Notes: generated from the sequence alone by a model not told the origin. A stretch of DNA of 64,000 nt from Holacanthus passer (GCA_025331565.1 JAFREQ010000017.1:5691001-5755000); one strand, 5' to 3'; positions 1 through 13,075 are shown, counted from the stretch's first letter. Numbers and translations: made by a program.

Positions 1-116
1 GATGTGCCGAGGTGTGTACTCGACATTCTCTCTTTGTGTGTGTCTCTCTGCTGCCTGCGAACGTCTGTGTGAAAGAGTCTCTGCTCACGATCCAGAGCGA
101 CTGTGTGTAGATCTGC

Positions 117-119
<3 letters not shown>

Positions 120-161
<42 letters not shown>
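120..161. repeat. (GT)n microsatellite
   Basis: About 21 uninterrupted GT units, a simple dinucleotide repeat. The open frame running across it is a repeat artefact. Confidence 0.97.
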
Positions 162-163
<2 letters not shown>

Positions 164-3100
164 CCAGCTAAAAATAAGCCCTTTGTCTCTGGGAAGAGCT
201 GCAGAGAGGTAGAGCGAGAGGACAACCTTTATCAGCGTGGTCTAACTTTAATAACTCCACACGCAGGACGCAGGACACAGGACGCGTCACAGTTCAGGTG
301 GGGGGCAGGTGATTTTAGAAGGAACCCTGCTGTGACCTCGACTGCAGCCAGAGAAGTTTCAGTCAGGTATTAGAGTCCATTTTAGTCCACGATGAAAACA
401 AATCATGTGAAAAAGAATAAAGAACAGTTGTTTTTACTGGCAAATGACTGACAGAAAAAAAAAGCCCACCTGCTTTTGAAGGATATGAAGTCACAGATTC
501 AGTTCTTTTTCCTGATGTTCCCCAGTGCTGCTAAAGCATCCACCATTTCTCTCTTGGTAAAAAGCTCAGCACTCATTCTCCAACACCACCAGGGGCCATC
601 TGATGATTTGTGATAATTGTGGAAACTGGCAATGATTTCAGCAAATCTGCAGCGTCTTGTAAAGTAAATGTGCGAATTGCCTTCTACGTCGTGCTGAAGA
701 CGGAGCCTCCTGATAATACTAATCCTGTATGAATCAAACGCTGCAATTTCAGTTGTAATTTGTTGTTTGGAGCAATTTCTGTTTCCGTTCTTTTGTTGTT
801 GTTGTTGTGTTTCTCCTGTCATCTAAAAAGGAGACGTGGAGACGGAAAAGTCTCAAATGAATTTTCGGCTCGAACTTCAGACGCAGCGAGAACTTTGTTG
901 TGAGTGTGTTTTGAATGATCAAACGCATCCTTCAGCTCAGAGCAGCTGAATGTTAAAGGTGGGAGATCGTCTCAAAACGTCTTCTGAGGATAAATGTCCT
1001 TCAGTGCATTTGGAAATCCGAACTCCAGACTCATAATCATCAACTCATTCACTGTTTGGAGACATTGTCCTTCTTGAACGTTCGTTCTCGACCTTGGAAA
1101 AAGTGGTTTGACCCAAACTATTGGACGTTCAGCCACATCTCAGATGTTATCGATAAATAAAATACCATAAATGCATTTACAAATATTTGTTGTAAAATAG
1201 AAGTTTCATCTAAATTATATCAAATATTAGTGAAAACTGTCGTGAACCCGTTGTTCCAGTTACATGAATCTCTCATTAACCTGTTCTGAAAATCACATCA
1301 TCAAACATGTCGAGCTGAGACGTGCACGGACTGAGAAACAAGGCGTTGGGCTTTGAAAACCAAGCAAAGACGCAGATTGAAATAAAAACTCAAACTGAAG
1401 CATTAAACTGACTCTCTCATGTCAAGAGAGACAATAAGCTGTGAGAAGATGAGACACTTCTGGTGAGCTCGTCGCTTCTCGCTGTTTTAACCTGCGACGC
1501 CTCAGATATCGATGTGCGAACACTCCAGCTGCACCGGCGCAATTTTCATCTCCCGAGTTTACGACTGACGCTGATGTTTTAACATTGTCCTCCCTTCGTT
1601 TCTCTTCTCAGACCCCCCCCGTTCCCCAGCTGTCATGAACATATAAAGTGAACAATCCAGCGATCGAACCGCGGAGGTGAAATGGTTTTCGCTCTTTGGC
1701 ATTCTGGGACATTTTGAAGAGCCACCTGTCCGTCTCCCCGCTCACCTTCGCTTCTGTGGAGGTGTGTTGTTGAGGCCGGATCGATGTCTCTGTACAACAG
1801 GACAGAGATGAGTGGAAAATATTCACAGCCTCTATCGATCAACAAACAGTCGCAGCGGCTGTGCTGGCCCATGGCATGCTGGGTGTTTTTATTATATTGT
1901 GCCTGAGACAAGACAGGCAGAGGGGATGGGGGGGGGGTAATGTGGCATGGAAAATAGTCTGTTATGAAGCAATATTAGCCGCCGAGCCTCCAGCTGCACA
2001 CACACACGCATGCATTCACACACACTCCTGAACACACACTCTATTTGTCTCTAATGCTCACACTCGAACAGAAGCACGGGCCCAGCGTGGCGAGCGTGAA
2101 GCATCAATAGTGTGATGAATTACCTTAATGTCAGGATTGACTTGCATTCAGGTTCTGCCTCTTCATCCTAATAACCCCCTGAAATTGTCCACCTTAAATA
2201 TACAGGAATGGATGGCAGTCACGGGCCGGCGGAGGCGAGCGAGGGAGGGAAGTGGGGCAGAGAGAACACAGAGGAGAGAAGGACTGATGAAACGCCGTTT
2301 ATCTTAATCTGTATGACAAACGCTTATGGAATAGTTTTGGGGTTTATTGTCATTATCACAGCGGCCGAGGAAGGAGAGCGAACCCGGCTCACGTCCGGAC
2401 TCCACTCACTTCGCTGACTCTGCTGATTTTTAACGATGTGATCAAAAAGGATTTTCTGCACAGTACAAATACTGCGGTGTAGTACTCTAGTAGTACTCAG
2501 CGTACATCCATAATGCAAAGTTTAAAGTTTGATCTTTGTTTTGCTTTACTTCCCAGTTTGCTCCCTCATAAATGAAAAGGACCATCTTGCTTAAGCTTTG
2601 TTCATCAAATCCAAACATAGGTTTGGTGAAAATAAAATATATATATATATAAAAAGCATTGTTTAAAATCTGTTATGAAACAGGTGAAGCTGATGATGTG
2701 TTGAAATCACTGGGTCTTATTTTTCCTGTATTTTCGCTCAGTAGTGATCAGTGTTTGTTGCAGAGCTGCTGGAAATGCTTCACTTCTTTCAGTGCATCTC
2801 TTGAAACTGCAGAGACGTGTTTCTCCCAAAATGGACGCAGTGTTGTTGTGTGGAATGGAGAGAAGAGAAAGCACCTGACGTGGAAGAGATGGAAATAATA
2901 GAAGAGCAAGGATGTGAGAGGGAGAGAAGAGGAGCGACGGGACTAAACAGACGAGTGACGGAGGAAGCCGGATGGAAACGGACAGCGGAGAGGAGAGAGA
3001 GAACGAGGGGAAGAGACGGAGGGAAGCAGAAAGAGGCCGCCTCGCTGTAAACACTCATCTCGTCTGCGTCTGTCCCTTCATGGCTCAGTTTTCTTCTTCG

Positions 3101-5392
3101 CGGCGCGCTCGGCCGTGTCGCCGTCGTCATCACGGTGAGATGGAAGATGGAGGAACGAGGAGGAGGAGAGCGGCGCTGCAGACGCTGAACTCCGGAGCAG
3201 CGTCGGGCTTTCACCGCTACCAGTTTCACAAACAAGGTCGGAGGCGTTGCGGACGTTCGGAGGCGGATTGAACAGCCTGGCAGGAAATCACAGAAGTTCA
3301 GTACTCGCAGTGAATAGTACTCACATAGTACTGCTGCTTCACTGCAGCACGGATCACGACAGCATCCTCAGGGTTCCCTTCGTGCAGCGTGAGCGCAGAT
3401 CTGACTGATGCAGGTGTTCAGGTGATCGACACCGAGACGTGATGGACATTTTCACATTTGTGTTGTTGTGTTGGATTAAACACATCAGCTGAATATGAGT
3501 TGACTCCTGTCGACTACAATAACGCTGTCATGATAGAAACCCTGATAAAGATTCAATTCGCCGTAGCTGTGGAGCATCGGATACCTTTATTGGATTGTTC
3601 CTCTTTCCTCGATCCTACGTGACCCAGAAATGAATGAGATCTGCCGTCGTGACGGACGTTTCCGAGCTCGTGTTTCTGCTCAGAGGATCGAGCAGCGACG
3701 GGTTTTTACTTCTGTGACTGGATCCTGCTGCTGATTGATTAAACCACAGCGTCCCAGTTTTATACTGGGACCAATAACAGAACCAGCTCAGGTCAAATAC
3801 TGGGAAACTCCAGAGTGTTAAATTACAATTGTTTGTGGTTTTTCTTTCTTTGCATCTTTAGTGGGATATATTTGAAGATTTAGGTTTGGTGATGATTCAA
3901 TATGATTATGATGTACAGGTATATTTTCTCTTTAGAACGAACCTGTCTGTCCTTCTCATTCTCTTATTTTATCGTGACAGATTGGTTGTATTCAGATATT
4001 ATTTTCAACACTTCTCATCTACATGAACGACAACAGGCTTAAAAAATATCCTCCAAAAAATCCAGAATTTTCCAAAACGTGTTATTTCAAGTTCTGTTTC
4101 AGTAACACAAAAACAATATTTTTAATCACACAAGCTATTTAGAATGAATTCTCTCCAGCAGATCTGTGTGATTCACTGACTAGTTTGTGGAGTGAGGTGA
4201 AGATCTCAGGTGACGTTCACACTGTGAGGACGAGCTTCTCTTTCTTTACTGATCCACTTCGTCCATCTGGCTCAGGATCTGAACATCTCACGGACTCGCT
4301 CCTCTTCCCTGCAGGTTCGCGCTGCCATAACAAGTAAATTTATGAATTAGGCCGCAGCCGAGGCGACGTGTCGGCGTATCTGTTGTGTGTGTGTCTGGAG
4401 GCGGCTCAGCTGCACCTGCACAGGACACGACACCCATTCATCACCGGAGCTCAGCCTCCATCTATCTCTTTGTTGCTCGAGGCGGAGCAAAGAGGAATCA
4501 AGTCCTGTTCTGTGAACCATTTACATCTGATGCTGTTGGAACAAAAAAACAGACGAGCTGCAAATTCATGATCAATAAACACAGTTTTAGTTACAGAGAG
4601 ATTTCACAATGACGTGTTTACAGTCGTAGTCGTCCAGCTAGTTTTCGTTCATCCTGTCCTGTCATATTCAGACTGAGATTCAGACTCTTTTCCTTTCAAT
4701 ATTTTAACTATTTTAACTGAATGAAGCCAAACAGAAATCAAATCTAACATGTGTGTAAAACATTTCACCTCAGCTGGTTCTGTCGTTTGTCCCAGTGCTG
4801 CTGTGTTTCGTCGCTCTGAGCTCCAGAACCAAGAATAAATGAATAAGTAATGAACGAGCGAGCTCGCTGCAGTGCCGCTTTCCTGCTCGACTGTTTCACA
4901 AAGTTTGAAGCAATTGCACCTGTAACTTCTTGAGATTTCCTGCACCAATGAGCCTTTGTGACGTATCAGCACGGCGCTGGAAGACGATGAATGGATCCTA
5001 CAGAAGGATTCAGGATGTAAACAAAGCTCATCAAACTCTCACCTTTAGACCAGAGTCCAGTTTCATGAGACAGACCTTGTCTTTGTCTGACAGACTTCAC
5101 ACAGGCACAAAGCTGTCGAGTTCTTCACTATCTAAAGGCCTAATTTGCCGTGAATTCTGGGTATTTTCAGACCGAGCCGCCCCGTCCAATCATGAAGTAT
5201 GAGTGTAACTTCACAAAAAACCTGCAGTGATATAAAATGTGGTTCAGCTCAGACGCAGCGCTGTGACTCAAATGTACGTCTGTAAATATACAAGTTACTG
5301 CAATCTGTAAAACCTCCTCCCTTCTTCTTTACATCGTTAGAAAACCACAAACTGGCCATGTTTTCTTCTTCTTTTGTCAGTTCTGAGTTCAC
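162..5392. other. Non-coding stretch with possible regulatory blocks
   Basis: I see no gene here. Small repeats are a (TTG)5 run at 793-809, interrupted CA at 1996-2039 and (AT)n at 2637-2651. 2855-3040 is purine-rich. Three parts look less random than their surroundings. 1640-1920 is a mixed-composition block reading through a (TC)GATCAA-type core. 2095-2370 carries ATTACC, TTTATCTTAATC and TTATTGTCATTATC motifs. 4315-4380 is TAAATTTATGAATTAG next to GC-rich sequence. These are typical of conserved non-coding elements, but conservation cannot be judged from a single sequence. Open frames of 60-150 codons here match no family I know. Confidence 0.5.
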
Positions 5393-5432
5393 CGTCGTGC
5401 TGAGCGTCGTGCTGGGTGTCGTGCTGGGCGTC
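5393..5432. repeat. 12-bp GC-rich minisatellite
   Basis: A little over three copies of the unit CGTCGTGCTGGG, starting at 5393, 5405 and 5417. In the forward frame it reads as a VVLGVVLGV hydrophobic run inside a 112-codon open frame. That is better explained by the 12-bp (4-codon) period than by a membrane segment. Confidence 0.85.
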
Positions 5433-6540
5433 GGTCACTCGCCGTCGTGTTCGGCAGCAGTGTGGAGGCGAAGCAGCCGGGAGGAAGCGCCCACCTGGTT
5501 TCCATGTCTCCGTGTCGGTTCTGTTGAAAGACTGACAGAGGACAGAGCAGGACTTGTGATGTATTTGTACAAGTTTCTCCCACTGTCAGTTTTGGCGGTT
5601 TCAGTTTCTGATGGGCAGTTTGATCTTTGTTTGCTTGTCTGTCAGCAGTTAACTCAAAAAGTTTTGGAGTTGCTTCAAACTTCTTGCCACAGATGAAGGG
5701 AAGCGACGCGCTCTCCGGTGGCAGTCGTCTTATTTATTCATTTAGCGCTGGTTCTGCTGCATTTCTTGGTTTTCCCACCTGCCGCTGTTGGATTTCACCT
5801 TTTATTTGCAGACTTTGTGAATAGAACATTACAGCCCCACGCTGGCTTGTTAGACGCCGAGGCTTCGGCGGCTGATGTGGTGTGAGAGTGTGTGATTGTT
5901 TGGCTGGACTCTCTCGCGTGTGTGTTCTAATGCTAGAAGTTGGCCAACCGCACCGTTGGACTCCGGGGAGCTTGGACGGAGAATAGAGGCCGAGTCCGAA
6001 GCCAAACTGCTGCACCACGCTGTTGTTCCTGCTCCACCTTCCAGCTACCTGCTAATCTCCCAGCGAGGCGCAGACCTCCATGAAACATGGCCCCTCATAT
6101 CGTCCTCCACATTCTGTCTGTCGTCCTTTCTTGGAGTCAGAGCGCCGGCTCTTGTTTATTTTCCTGGTGCTTCAATATCCAGTTTATTGTCGGCTCTGTT
6201 AAAGCTCTGTGATCTCTGAGGGTGAGGTTGGTCGACTGTCACTCTCAGGATGTGATTCAAGGTTTTCATTTCACTTCTCTTTCAAAACAACCAAACTTCA
6301 AAATAGGAAAAACACATACACACAAAACTATTTCAGTTTATTCAGATAAAACTAAAAAGTACGTAGATGCAAAAATAATAGGCAGGCAACTCGATTCACG
6401 TCACGGCTGTATGATGGTAGTTAATAGTCAAAACGTGGGTTTGTCTTGTTGATCTCTGTCCAGCGTCTCAACTGGTTGAATTCCAGGGACTGAAATCCTA
6501 AATTCAAAATGATCTGAGCCCCAGTTTTTTCAGCCGGAGA
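5433..6540. other. Non-coding stretch, nothing recognised
   Basis: Mixed-composition DNA with no recognisable gene or repeat family. 5840-6010 is moderately GC-rich. Open frames at 5734-6018 (minus) and 5896-6219 (plus) have no recognisable domain. Confidence 0.45.
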
Positions 6541-6580
6541 GCGGCGCAGAGCGGTGCAGGGCGGCGCAGGGCGGCGCTGC
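6541..6580. repeat. 10-bp GCGGCGCAGG tandem repeat
   Basis: Four consecutive 10-bp units (GCGGCGCAGA, GCGGTGCAGG, GCGGCGCAGG, GCGGCGCTGC) with one or two differences each. The local GC peak stands out from AT-rich surroundings. Confidence 0.9.
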
Positions 6581-8162
6581 TCAGCCAGATTGAGTCCCAC
6601 TGTTCTCGGCCTCACACACAGTCGGTCTTATCTGTGAACCTGATAAGATGCTGAAGCAATAAATTGTATTGCGTGTTAATAATGTATGGCACATTAGCAT
6701 AATTACACAGCAGAGGTCTGTGGCTTATAGGTTCACTCCAGGGCGAGGTTATATTGCACAGTCGCTCCAGCACAGTATTACAGTATGTGTTTGGAGTAAT
6801 TATCAGTCAACAGGGAAAGTTCATCATATGAATCCAGTTAGAACATAGTTCAATCTGCAGAGCAAATAAATCCATTACAATGACACAGCAATGGATTTTT
6901 TCTTTCAAGCAAATATTAATGATGTTTTCTACCTCAAGTCTTTAGCCAGTGACGCCTCATGTAAGTCTCAAATCTGCAAGTCTGTTTGTTTGTGTGTGAC
7001 ATTGAACAGCTGATGTTGAAGTTAACCAGACTTTAATCATCGACGATCACAGGAAGCTTGTTTTCAGTCATGTTGGTTATTTTGGAAGGAGCCGATGGAC
7101 GAGCTACAGTTTGTACTTGTCTAAATCTGAGGTCTTGTCGATGTTAGACTGACAACATGTCTGCTCCTGCACGTTTTCTCAGCTTCAGCCCAGCGTCGAG
7201 CCGAAGGTCCTGGGTGTGGGATTAATGTCGGTGGGTCCGGTCCGCTCTGCGCTGTGAGTGACGAGGCTCAGAAACCAAATATCAGCTCTGTACGTACATG
7301 ATCTCTGTCCACTTTTCAAATCCAGTCCACAAGTTTGACTAGAATAAGATTTATTATGTTGTGTTACTGAACGTGATTATATTGTGGTTTTTTACACCGA
7401 TAATGATTCAGTCAGTGACAGATCAGTTTAATAAGGTGGATTGTTGCATAAAGGTCAAATTCATTTAGTTTATTCGGTTTTGAGATGTAAACACAGTGTC
7501 GGGCTGATGAGATGAGTTTGGCTTTAATAAGGATTTCAGTGAACATTTGGACATTAACCATGACGACCTTCCAGTCTCCAGCCCTGCTAATGGACACGGA
7601 CTCACAGTCCTGTGGTCAACAGATACTTTAATACATTTACTCTCTGCACATTTAATGCATTTGCATTTAATAAATGGGTTTATCATCAGGGGACGTGGTT
7701 CCGCTGTGGCCCCGCAGCTAAATGCTGCACCACGTTTAACATCCACAATGTGATTCCAACTACAGACGACACATTAATAAAACATGAAGTGACATGTTTG
7801 GATTTAATGAGGAGGTTAATTAACAAATTGGTTGGAGAACATGTTAAACTGTTGGAACAGGGCGGCAGCAGAGAAACTTAGTAGCTATAGATGGAAACTG
7901 AGCTTTAAGGTACTTGTACTATATGTGTATACACTATACTGTGTGAGATGTAGATCACTGAGGTGCAATTAATCTCTGTGGCTTCGCTGACCACGTGAGC
8001 GGCGGCACAGGCCAAAAAAAAGTTGTGGTTTTGACATTTTCATGGAGCGTTTGCAGGTTTTTAGTGGTGTTTCTGTTTCATCAAATAATAATCATGAAGG
8101 AGTGACGGTAAAGAAGAAAGAGCTTGAGAAATTTGTACTGAGCTGCCAGGATGCCGTTAGTC

Positions 8163-8168
<6 letters not shown>
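6581..8168. other. Non-coding stretch with an AT-rich enhancer-like block
   Basis: No gene is visible. 6620-6900 is the most enhancer-like part of the first 10 kb: an even, AT-rich block with clustered TTAATAATG, TAATTAC, TAATTATC and ATTACA homeodomain-type cores and no simple repeat. 7540-7760 is similar but weaker. Conservation has not been tested. Confidence 0.4.

Positions 8169-8190
<22 letters not shown>
8169..8190. repeat. (CA)11 microsatellite
   Basis: Eleven perfect CA units. Confidence 0.95.
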
Positions 8191-8194
<4 letters not shown>

Positions 8195-9315
8195 CGGATG
8201 TGATTTAGCTGCTGTTCTGCTGACAGAGTTCGGGGACATTTAATCAATCTAAGAGTTGGACCCAAACTCGTGCCTGCAAATTACACATTATTGAATGCAG
8301 CTCGACGGCGCGGCAGTTCAGAGGACATCCTTCAGCGGGGCGTCCGGTCTCCTCCCCGCTGAGGCGGGACATGGAGCCGTGACCTCTGACCTCTCTGCAG
8401 AGAGGAAGAAGAAAAACAAAATCAACTTCATGGATCAGTAGCATCTCAATACTCCACACCTGCTGGTTGGTTTGTCCCCAAAGGACGAGACGCTCCAGCT
8501 GAGAACAGCTCGGCTCCAGCAGCCTCTTACCTGAAGAACCTGTGACATTTGGATTTAATAGTCTGGTAAACAGTGTTGAATACAGCTCACACACCATGTG
8601 CAGCCAGAGCGTCTGAACTTTGTCTCCAACACAATCCAAGCCGGCTGGATTCAGTGTTTCATTGAAACGTGTTTGGTTTGTTGGGATGTTCATGCCTGTT
8701 GTCTATGAAACTACCCGACAGGTCGATGCATCAGGGTCCGACTCGTGTTTCCCAGTGCTCATCCTCACCTGTTCATCTGTCTCAACCTCTTTCCAATGTT
8801 GACTGGAATGAACAGACTCGCAACGCGAGTCAGAAGTTATTCCTTTGATTTATACAGTATATATATTCCAAAGTACATGTGATAGTTTGAATGAGTTGCG
8901 TCTTTGTGATGATTTTGTGTGACTGACTCATCTTGCTGGGATCTGTTTGTCTCTGACCGACTCCTTGGAAACATGAAGCTGAAGTCAGTTCATTAGAGTA
9001 AATTAAGATTAAGATAAAAGCTGTTTGTTCCACAGTAGTAATGTAAAGAATTCTATAGAAAGCTTCATCTGAAGTCTTCAGAAGCATCAGCACATGTATT
9101 TCAGTTAAACAGCCAGTTGTGATGTAGATGTTATGTCATAATTTCCCATCTTCCACTCGGTGGCGAACACGCTGCTGCTGCTGGAAACAGGAAGCTGCTA
9201 AATATAAAATGGTGTCCAACACAGAAGGAGCCTCGTCTTTTATCTGCTTCAAAACCACCAAGACTGCAGCTCACTGCAACCAGCAAGTCATTATACTGGA
9301 GTACAACACTGTGCG
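8191..9315. other. Non-coding stretch, nothing recognised
   Basis: No gene or named repeat seen. A 149-codon minus-strand open frame at 8244-8693 is the longest here outside simple repeats. It has no signal peptide, membrane segment or motif I recognise, and I treat it as chance. Confidence 0.4.
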
Positions 9316-9363
9316 CACACACACACACACACACACACATACACACACTCACACACATACACA
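9316..9363. repeat. Interrupted (CA)n microsatellite
   Basis: CA units with single TA and TC interruptions. It lies 73 bp before a (GT)n tract of similar length, so the two tracts form an inverted pair. Confidence 0.95.
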
Positions 9364-9434
9364 GTAAGGGGAGTCATTTGAGAAACTACTGTAGAGATCC
9401 TGCAGTGGCTGTTCTTTTGATAGAAGAGGAAGGA

Positions 9435-9436
<2 letters not shown>

Positions 9437-9484
<48 letters not shown>
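9437..9484. repeat. (GT)24 microsatellite
   Basis: Perfect GT repeat of 48 bp. Together with the CA tract at 9316-9363 it is self-complementary. Confidence 0.97.
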
Positions 9485-9489
<5 letters not shown>

Positions 9490-9611
9490 AGCTGGTCTGG
9501 AGAGCTGCCAGTCAATTCCAGTTGCTGTGTCGGCTAACAATCGCTGAGCTAATTAGCTTCTTGAACACGGAGCGTGATAAAAAAGACACGCTGACGACAG
9601 GACAGCGAGCT

Positions 9612-9628
9612 GAGAGAGAGACAGAGAG

Positions 9629-9681
<53 letters not shown>

Positions 9682-9829
9682 GAGAGAGACAGACAGAGAG
9701 ACAGAGAGAGACAGAGAGAGAGAGAGACAGAGAGAGAGAGAGAGACAGAGAGAGAGAGACAGAGAGAGACAGACAGAGAGAGAGAGAGACAGACAGAGAG
9801 ACAGAGAGAGACAGAGAGAGAGAGAGAGG
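9612..9829. repeat. (GA)n/(GACA)n compound array
   Basis: About 218 bp of AGAGAG runs broken at irregular intervals by CAGAC or ACAG. The plus strand is almost pure purine plus C, with no T. The long Arg/Glu-rich and Ser/Leu-rich open frames over it are translations of the repeat, not genes. Confidence 0.97.
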
Positions 9830-10087
9830 AAACAAAGAATGTCAAAGCAGAGGAAAAGAAGAGGAGATAATGAGAGAACAACAAACACTTGAGAAGCTGA
9901 TACACAGACACAGTTTGCTGCTTTTAGGATTTTGGGGAAAAAAAAGCTATTATAGGAAAAACAATGTTCTGGCTCGGCTGAGCGGGAGGACAAGGCGGGA
10001 GGACGAAGCGGGAGGACGAACGATGGAGGCAGCGTTGGCCTGCGTTACCCAAACACTGATCAGAGAATCCTGACTGAACCTGGACGA

Positions 10088-10132
10088 CCACTGTGGTCAG
10101 AAGGTCGGAGGTTGATCCTCAGCTCCTCCACG
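10088..10132 (+). mobile_element. Possible fragment of a tRNA-related teleost SINE
   Basis: The segment reads CTGTGGTCAGAAGGTCGGAG, then GTTGATCCTC and AGCTCCTCC. This resembles the box B and downstream part of a widespread fish repeat (GGTTCGATCCCCGGCTCCTCC type). The short match and missing A box keep confidence low. The comparison is from memory, not from a database. Confidence 0.35.
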
Positions 10133-10489
10133 TGGATGAAAGAGCTATAAACATGCAGCCATTTATTTATTCTTATTTCTCATTATTCTCTCTATTATGA
10201 CCATTTATTGGATAATTAAGAGACAGGTGGCAATTTGTTTAAAACACAAATGTGAGTGAAAGATTGTAGAATCTAATTGCAGCACAAACATGCTAAGTCG
10301 TAATCAACAGCTCTTTTTCCATTTTCTACCCATTTTTCTCATTTTCTGATCCGTCAGCAACACGATGGGACCTTGTTCACTAAACAACCAGGTATGTTTG
10401 GTGGAAAAAAGGAAATTATGAGGAGTAGAGTGATTCACATTTTCTTTTATTGACTGCTTCTAATTTCAAAGTCTGTGCAGCATCTCCTG

Positions 10490-10491
<2 letters not shown>

Positions 10492-10524
<33 letters not shown>
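10492..10524. repeat. (AG)n microsatellite
   Basis: Perfect AG/GA run of 33 bp. Confidence 0.96.
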
Positions 10525-10528
<4 letters not shown>

Positions 10529-12883
10529 AGGAGGGGAGTTGATAACAGATCTCTCCAGCAGTATCTTGTGTGTGTGTGATGGAGGAAGGTGAAGCTGTTT
10601 TCCTGAAATCTTTCTCTCCGTCCTCCTTCCCTCATCCCTCCATTCAGCTCTTTGTCCAAAGCAGCTCTGCCACAGCTGCAGCAGAGACACTGAGACACGT
10701 CTGCATCTTCTTTAATGAACCACAACACAAAACGTCTTACAAACATCAATACACACAACTGCACCTGCAAACACACACACACTCACACACAGTGACAGTG
10801 AGAGCAAACTGGTGTGTATCATAAAAGGCAGCATCTGAATTAGAAAAGATTAGACGACAGGTCAAACGGTGACAAGTCGGAAAGATGGAGACAGGACAAG
10901 ATGGAGGAGAGAGGTGGAGGCTCGTGGTCGTGTTGTTTTCGGTCTGTCGTTCAGACCAGATGGAGACGACACTCAAAGCAGAGCAGAGAGCGAGAGCGCT
11001 GTCGTTCAATCTTCTGATTGGAGCGGTGTTAACGGCAGACGGCAAATCAGTCGTCAAGCGTCTTCAAAGCTCCGCAGACAACGAGACAACACGGAGGCTT
11101 TTTCCGTCCTTCCAGGTTGAATCCGGGCTGCACGTAGCGTCTGTCACACTCTTCATCTTAAACATGTAGTTTCTCCTGACAGCAGCAGCTGGCAGCGCCC
11201 TCGCTCTCTGCTGAGGATAAATGGATGGAGGAAGGGCCACATTTCTGTTTCTCTTGTTTTCTCACTGGTACCTGACTCCTGTTGTTCCACTGTGCTTCAA
11301 ACTGCATCCTCACAAATAATGATGTTGCTTCACGTTGGTCCAGGTTTGTCTGCGTTTCTCATCAGGCTGTTTGGTCTGTACTTTGTTTGTCTTGTGTATC
11401 TGTAAAGGTGAGGCTGTAACTGACCTTTAACCCTGAGTGCTGTGTCCTGTCAGCACTTTGGAAGCAGGCTGGTCTCAGATCTCTCCGATAAACTTGTATT
11501 GCAGTTATGAAAACGACAGTTTGTTGTGCTTCAAGACAGAAAAATGGAAAAATGGAAAAGCGACGATTATGAATAAAACATGAGCTCAAACACATTCACA
11601 ACAAAAGTCTGGAATAGAATTAACACCTGAAGAGAGAAACGTGTTGAGGAAATTAAGATGTGTGTGTGGTGAAGAAGCTCTTGAGCAGGATTTAAAGGTT
11701 TGGTTAAAGGTCTTTGTCGGTCCAACAGGTCTTTTCATGGTCTCACTTCTCCTCACGCGTCTCTGCAGCCTGAAGTGTTTCTATAAGCTTTCAGTCTGTT
11801 TTCTTTATGTTTACTTCTGTGCATGAATGTGAAGCCTTTGTGCAACATAAAGGCTTCAGATGTCAGTGTTTGGTCGTATTGAGCAGATAATTAAAAGGAC
11901 AAGTGATACAGAAATGAACATGAAGGACACCTGACAGTAAAATGGAACTGAACAAAGCAGCTTTGTCCAGTTTGAGCAGAGACGGAGCGAGTGTGCGTTC
12001 ATGTTAAAATGTGACTGTAATACGATGTGTTTGAAACATGTCTGATAGCGACGGCTCCAGTGTTCATTTGAAAATATATTAAAATTTGGACAAAGTGGAG
12101 ATGTGATAGTTTTATGAGACGGCTGCAGCACAAAAGCTTTTCATCTCCAGAGAGCCGTTCTTTTAGGATTAGCAGGAACATTATATTCTGAATTGAAGGA
12201 ACCTAATGAGCTCTTTGACTGTTCATAAAAAGAAATAAAGAAATTAGAAGAGATACTCACTGATAATGTAAAACCAGTCCCATAAGTCCTGATGCAGCCG
12301 AGAATGTCTTTTCAGTTTTTATCTGAAAACTGAACCAAATTTAAACGATCCAGGCAGATTGAGGAAATGCAAACGTACGTGTGTCGACAGCCTGAAGAGT
12401 TTCACCCTGTTAATTCAGAACCAGGGGCTGTTTGACTCTTCTCACTCTGTCTCATGTTCTGTTTTTGGAAATGGGACAGAAAAGTTAGAGAATTAGAGCA
12501 AGACTGAAGGTGTCATTAAGATTTCAGGTTTCACTGAACTGACTGAATGACTGATTAAGATACAACTCAAATACAAATCCAAAGAAGAGTTGACGCTGCA
12601 TTTCTTCTGCTCGTTCAGCTGAGAACTGACGAAGCTTCTTGGATGAGAAATGAAACATCTCCAAGTCCAGTTGCCGTCGATCCGGCTCATATTTAAATAC
12701 CATGACCTGGTTGACTGAGAACCTTCAGAGAACCCACATGAAGGACAGACAGCGGATCAAAGTTGTGTGACAAGTTTTAGTTTGGATTTTTGTTTTCCAC
12801 TTTGCTGTCGACTTTTGGAACTGGGAACGTCGTAGTTGGATAATATAAGCTTTGGTTCAGTTTGTTTCCTGTCCGTTCTGTCC
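10525..12883. other. Non-coding stretch with small CA repeat
   Basis: Contains an interrupted CA run at 10770-10791 and otherwise AT-rich unique DNA. No exon, RNA gene or repeat family recognised. A moderately strong acceptor-like sequence (TCACTGTGTCTGCAG) ends at 12898. Confidence 0.45.
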
Positions 12884-12920
12884 TCACTGTGTCTGCAGTG
12901 AACCTGTCCTGTCCCGCCTC

Positions 12921-13075
12921 AGAGGACAGAGCAGCGGTCCAGCAGCGTGGTGAGAAGGATCGTCCTGAAAACGCTGGATGTAATGAGACGTGTAGTCGGA
13001 GGCGAAGGCGTCATAGCCGCTGTTGCCTTTGGCCTTTTCCTCGACTAATAGACTCCAGAAGCCTCCAGATACGAC
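12921..13075 (-). CDS. Low-confidence coding-like segment, unknown product
   Basis: On the minus strand an open frame runs from about 13165 to 12884. Its middle part has third positions rich in C and G (for example GGC TAT GAC GCC TTC GCC TCC GAC TAC), as expected of a real vertebrate exon and unlike the neighbouring DNA. The peptide includes GYDAFASDYTSHYIQ, which is tyrosine-rich; I do not recognise the family. A possible acceptor (TGTTGTGCATTCAG) lies just upstream at 13076-13089. No good GT donor is visible at the other end, which counts against it. It may be an isolated or decayed exon, or chance. A plus-strand acceptor and GTGAGA donor overlap the same interval, so the strand is not secure. 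Confidence 0.2.

Noticed and set aside
5358..5696. Hydrophobic VVLGVVLGV run suggesting a membrane segment
   Set aside because: Explained by the 12-bp tandem repeat at 5393-5432.
8244..8693. 149-codon minus-strand open frame
   Set aside because: No motif, signal peptide or codon bias; similar lengths arise often by chance in this window.
9378..10073. 231-codon plus-strand open frame rich in Arg and Glu, with Ser/Leu-rich frames opposite
   Set aside because: It is a translation of (GT)n and (GA)/(GACA)n repeats; nothing protein-like remains outside them.
12884..12951. Plus-strand mini-exon between TCTGCAG and GTGAGA
   Set aside because: About 50 bp starting with a stop codon and with only a short AG-free zone; weaker than the other exon candidates.
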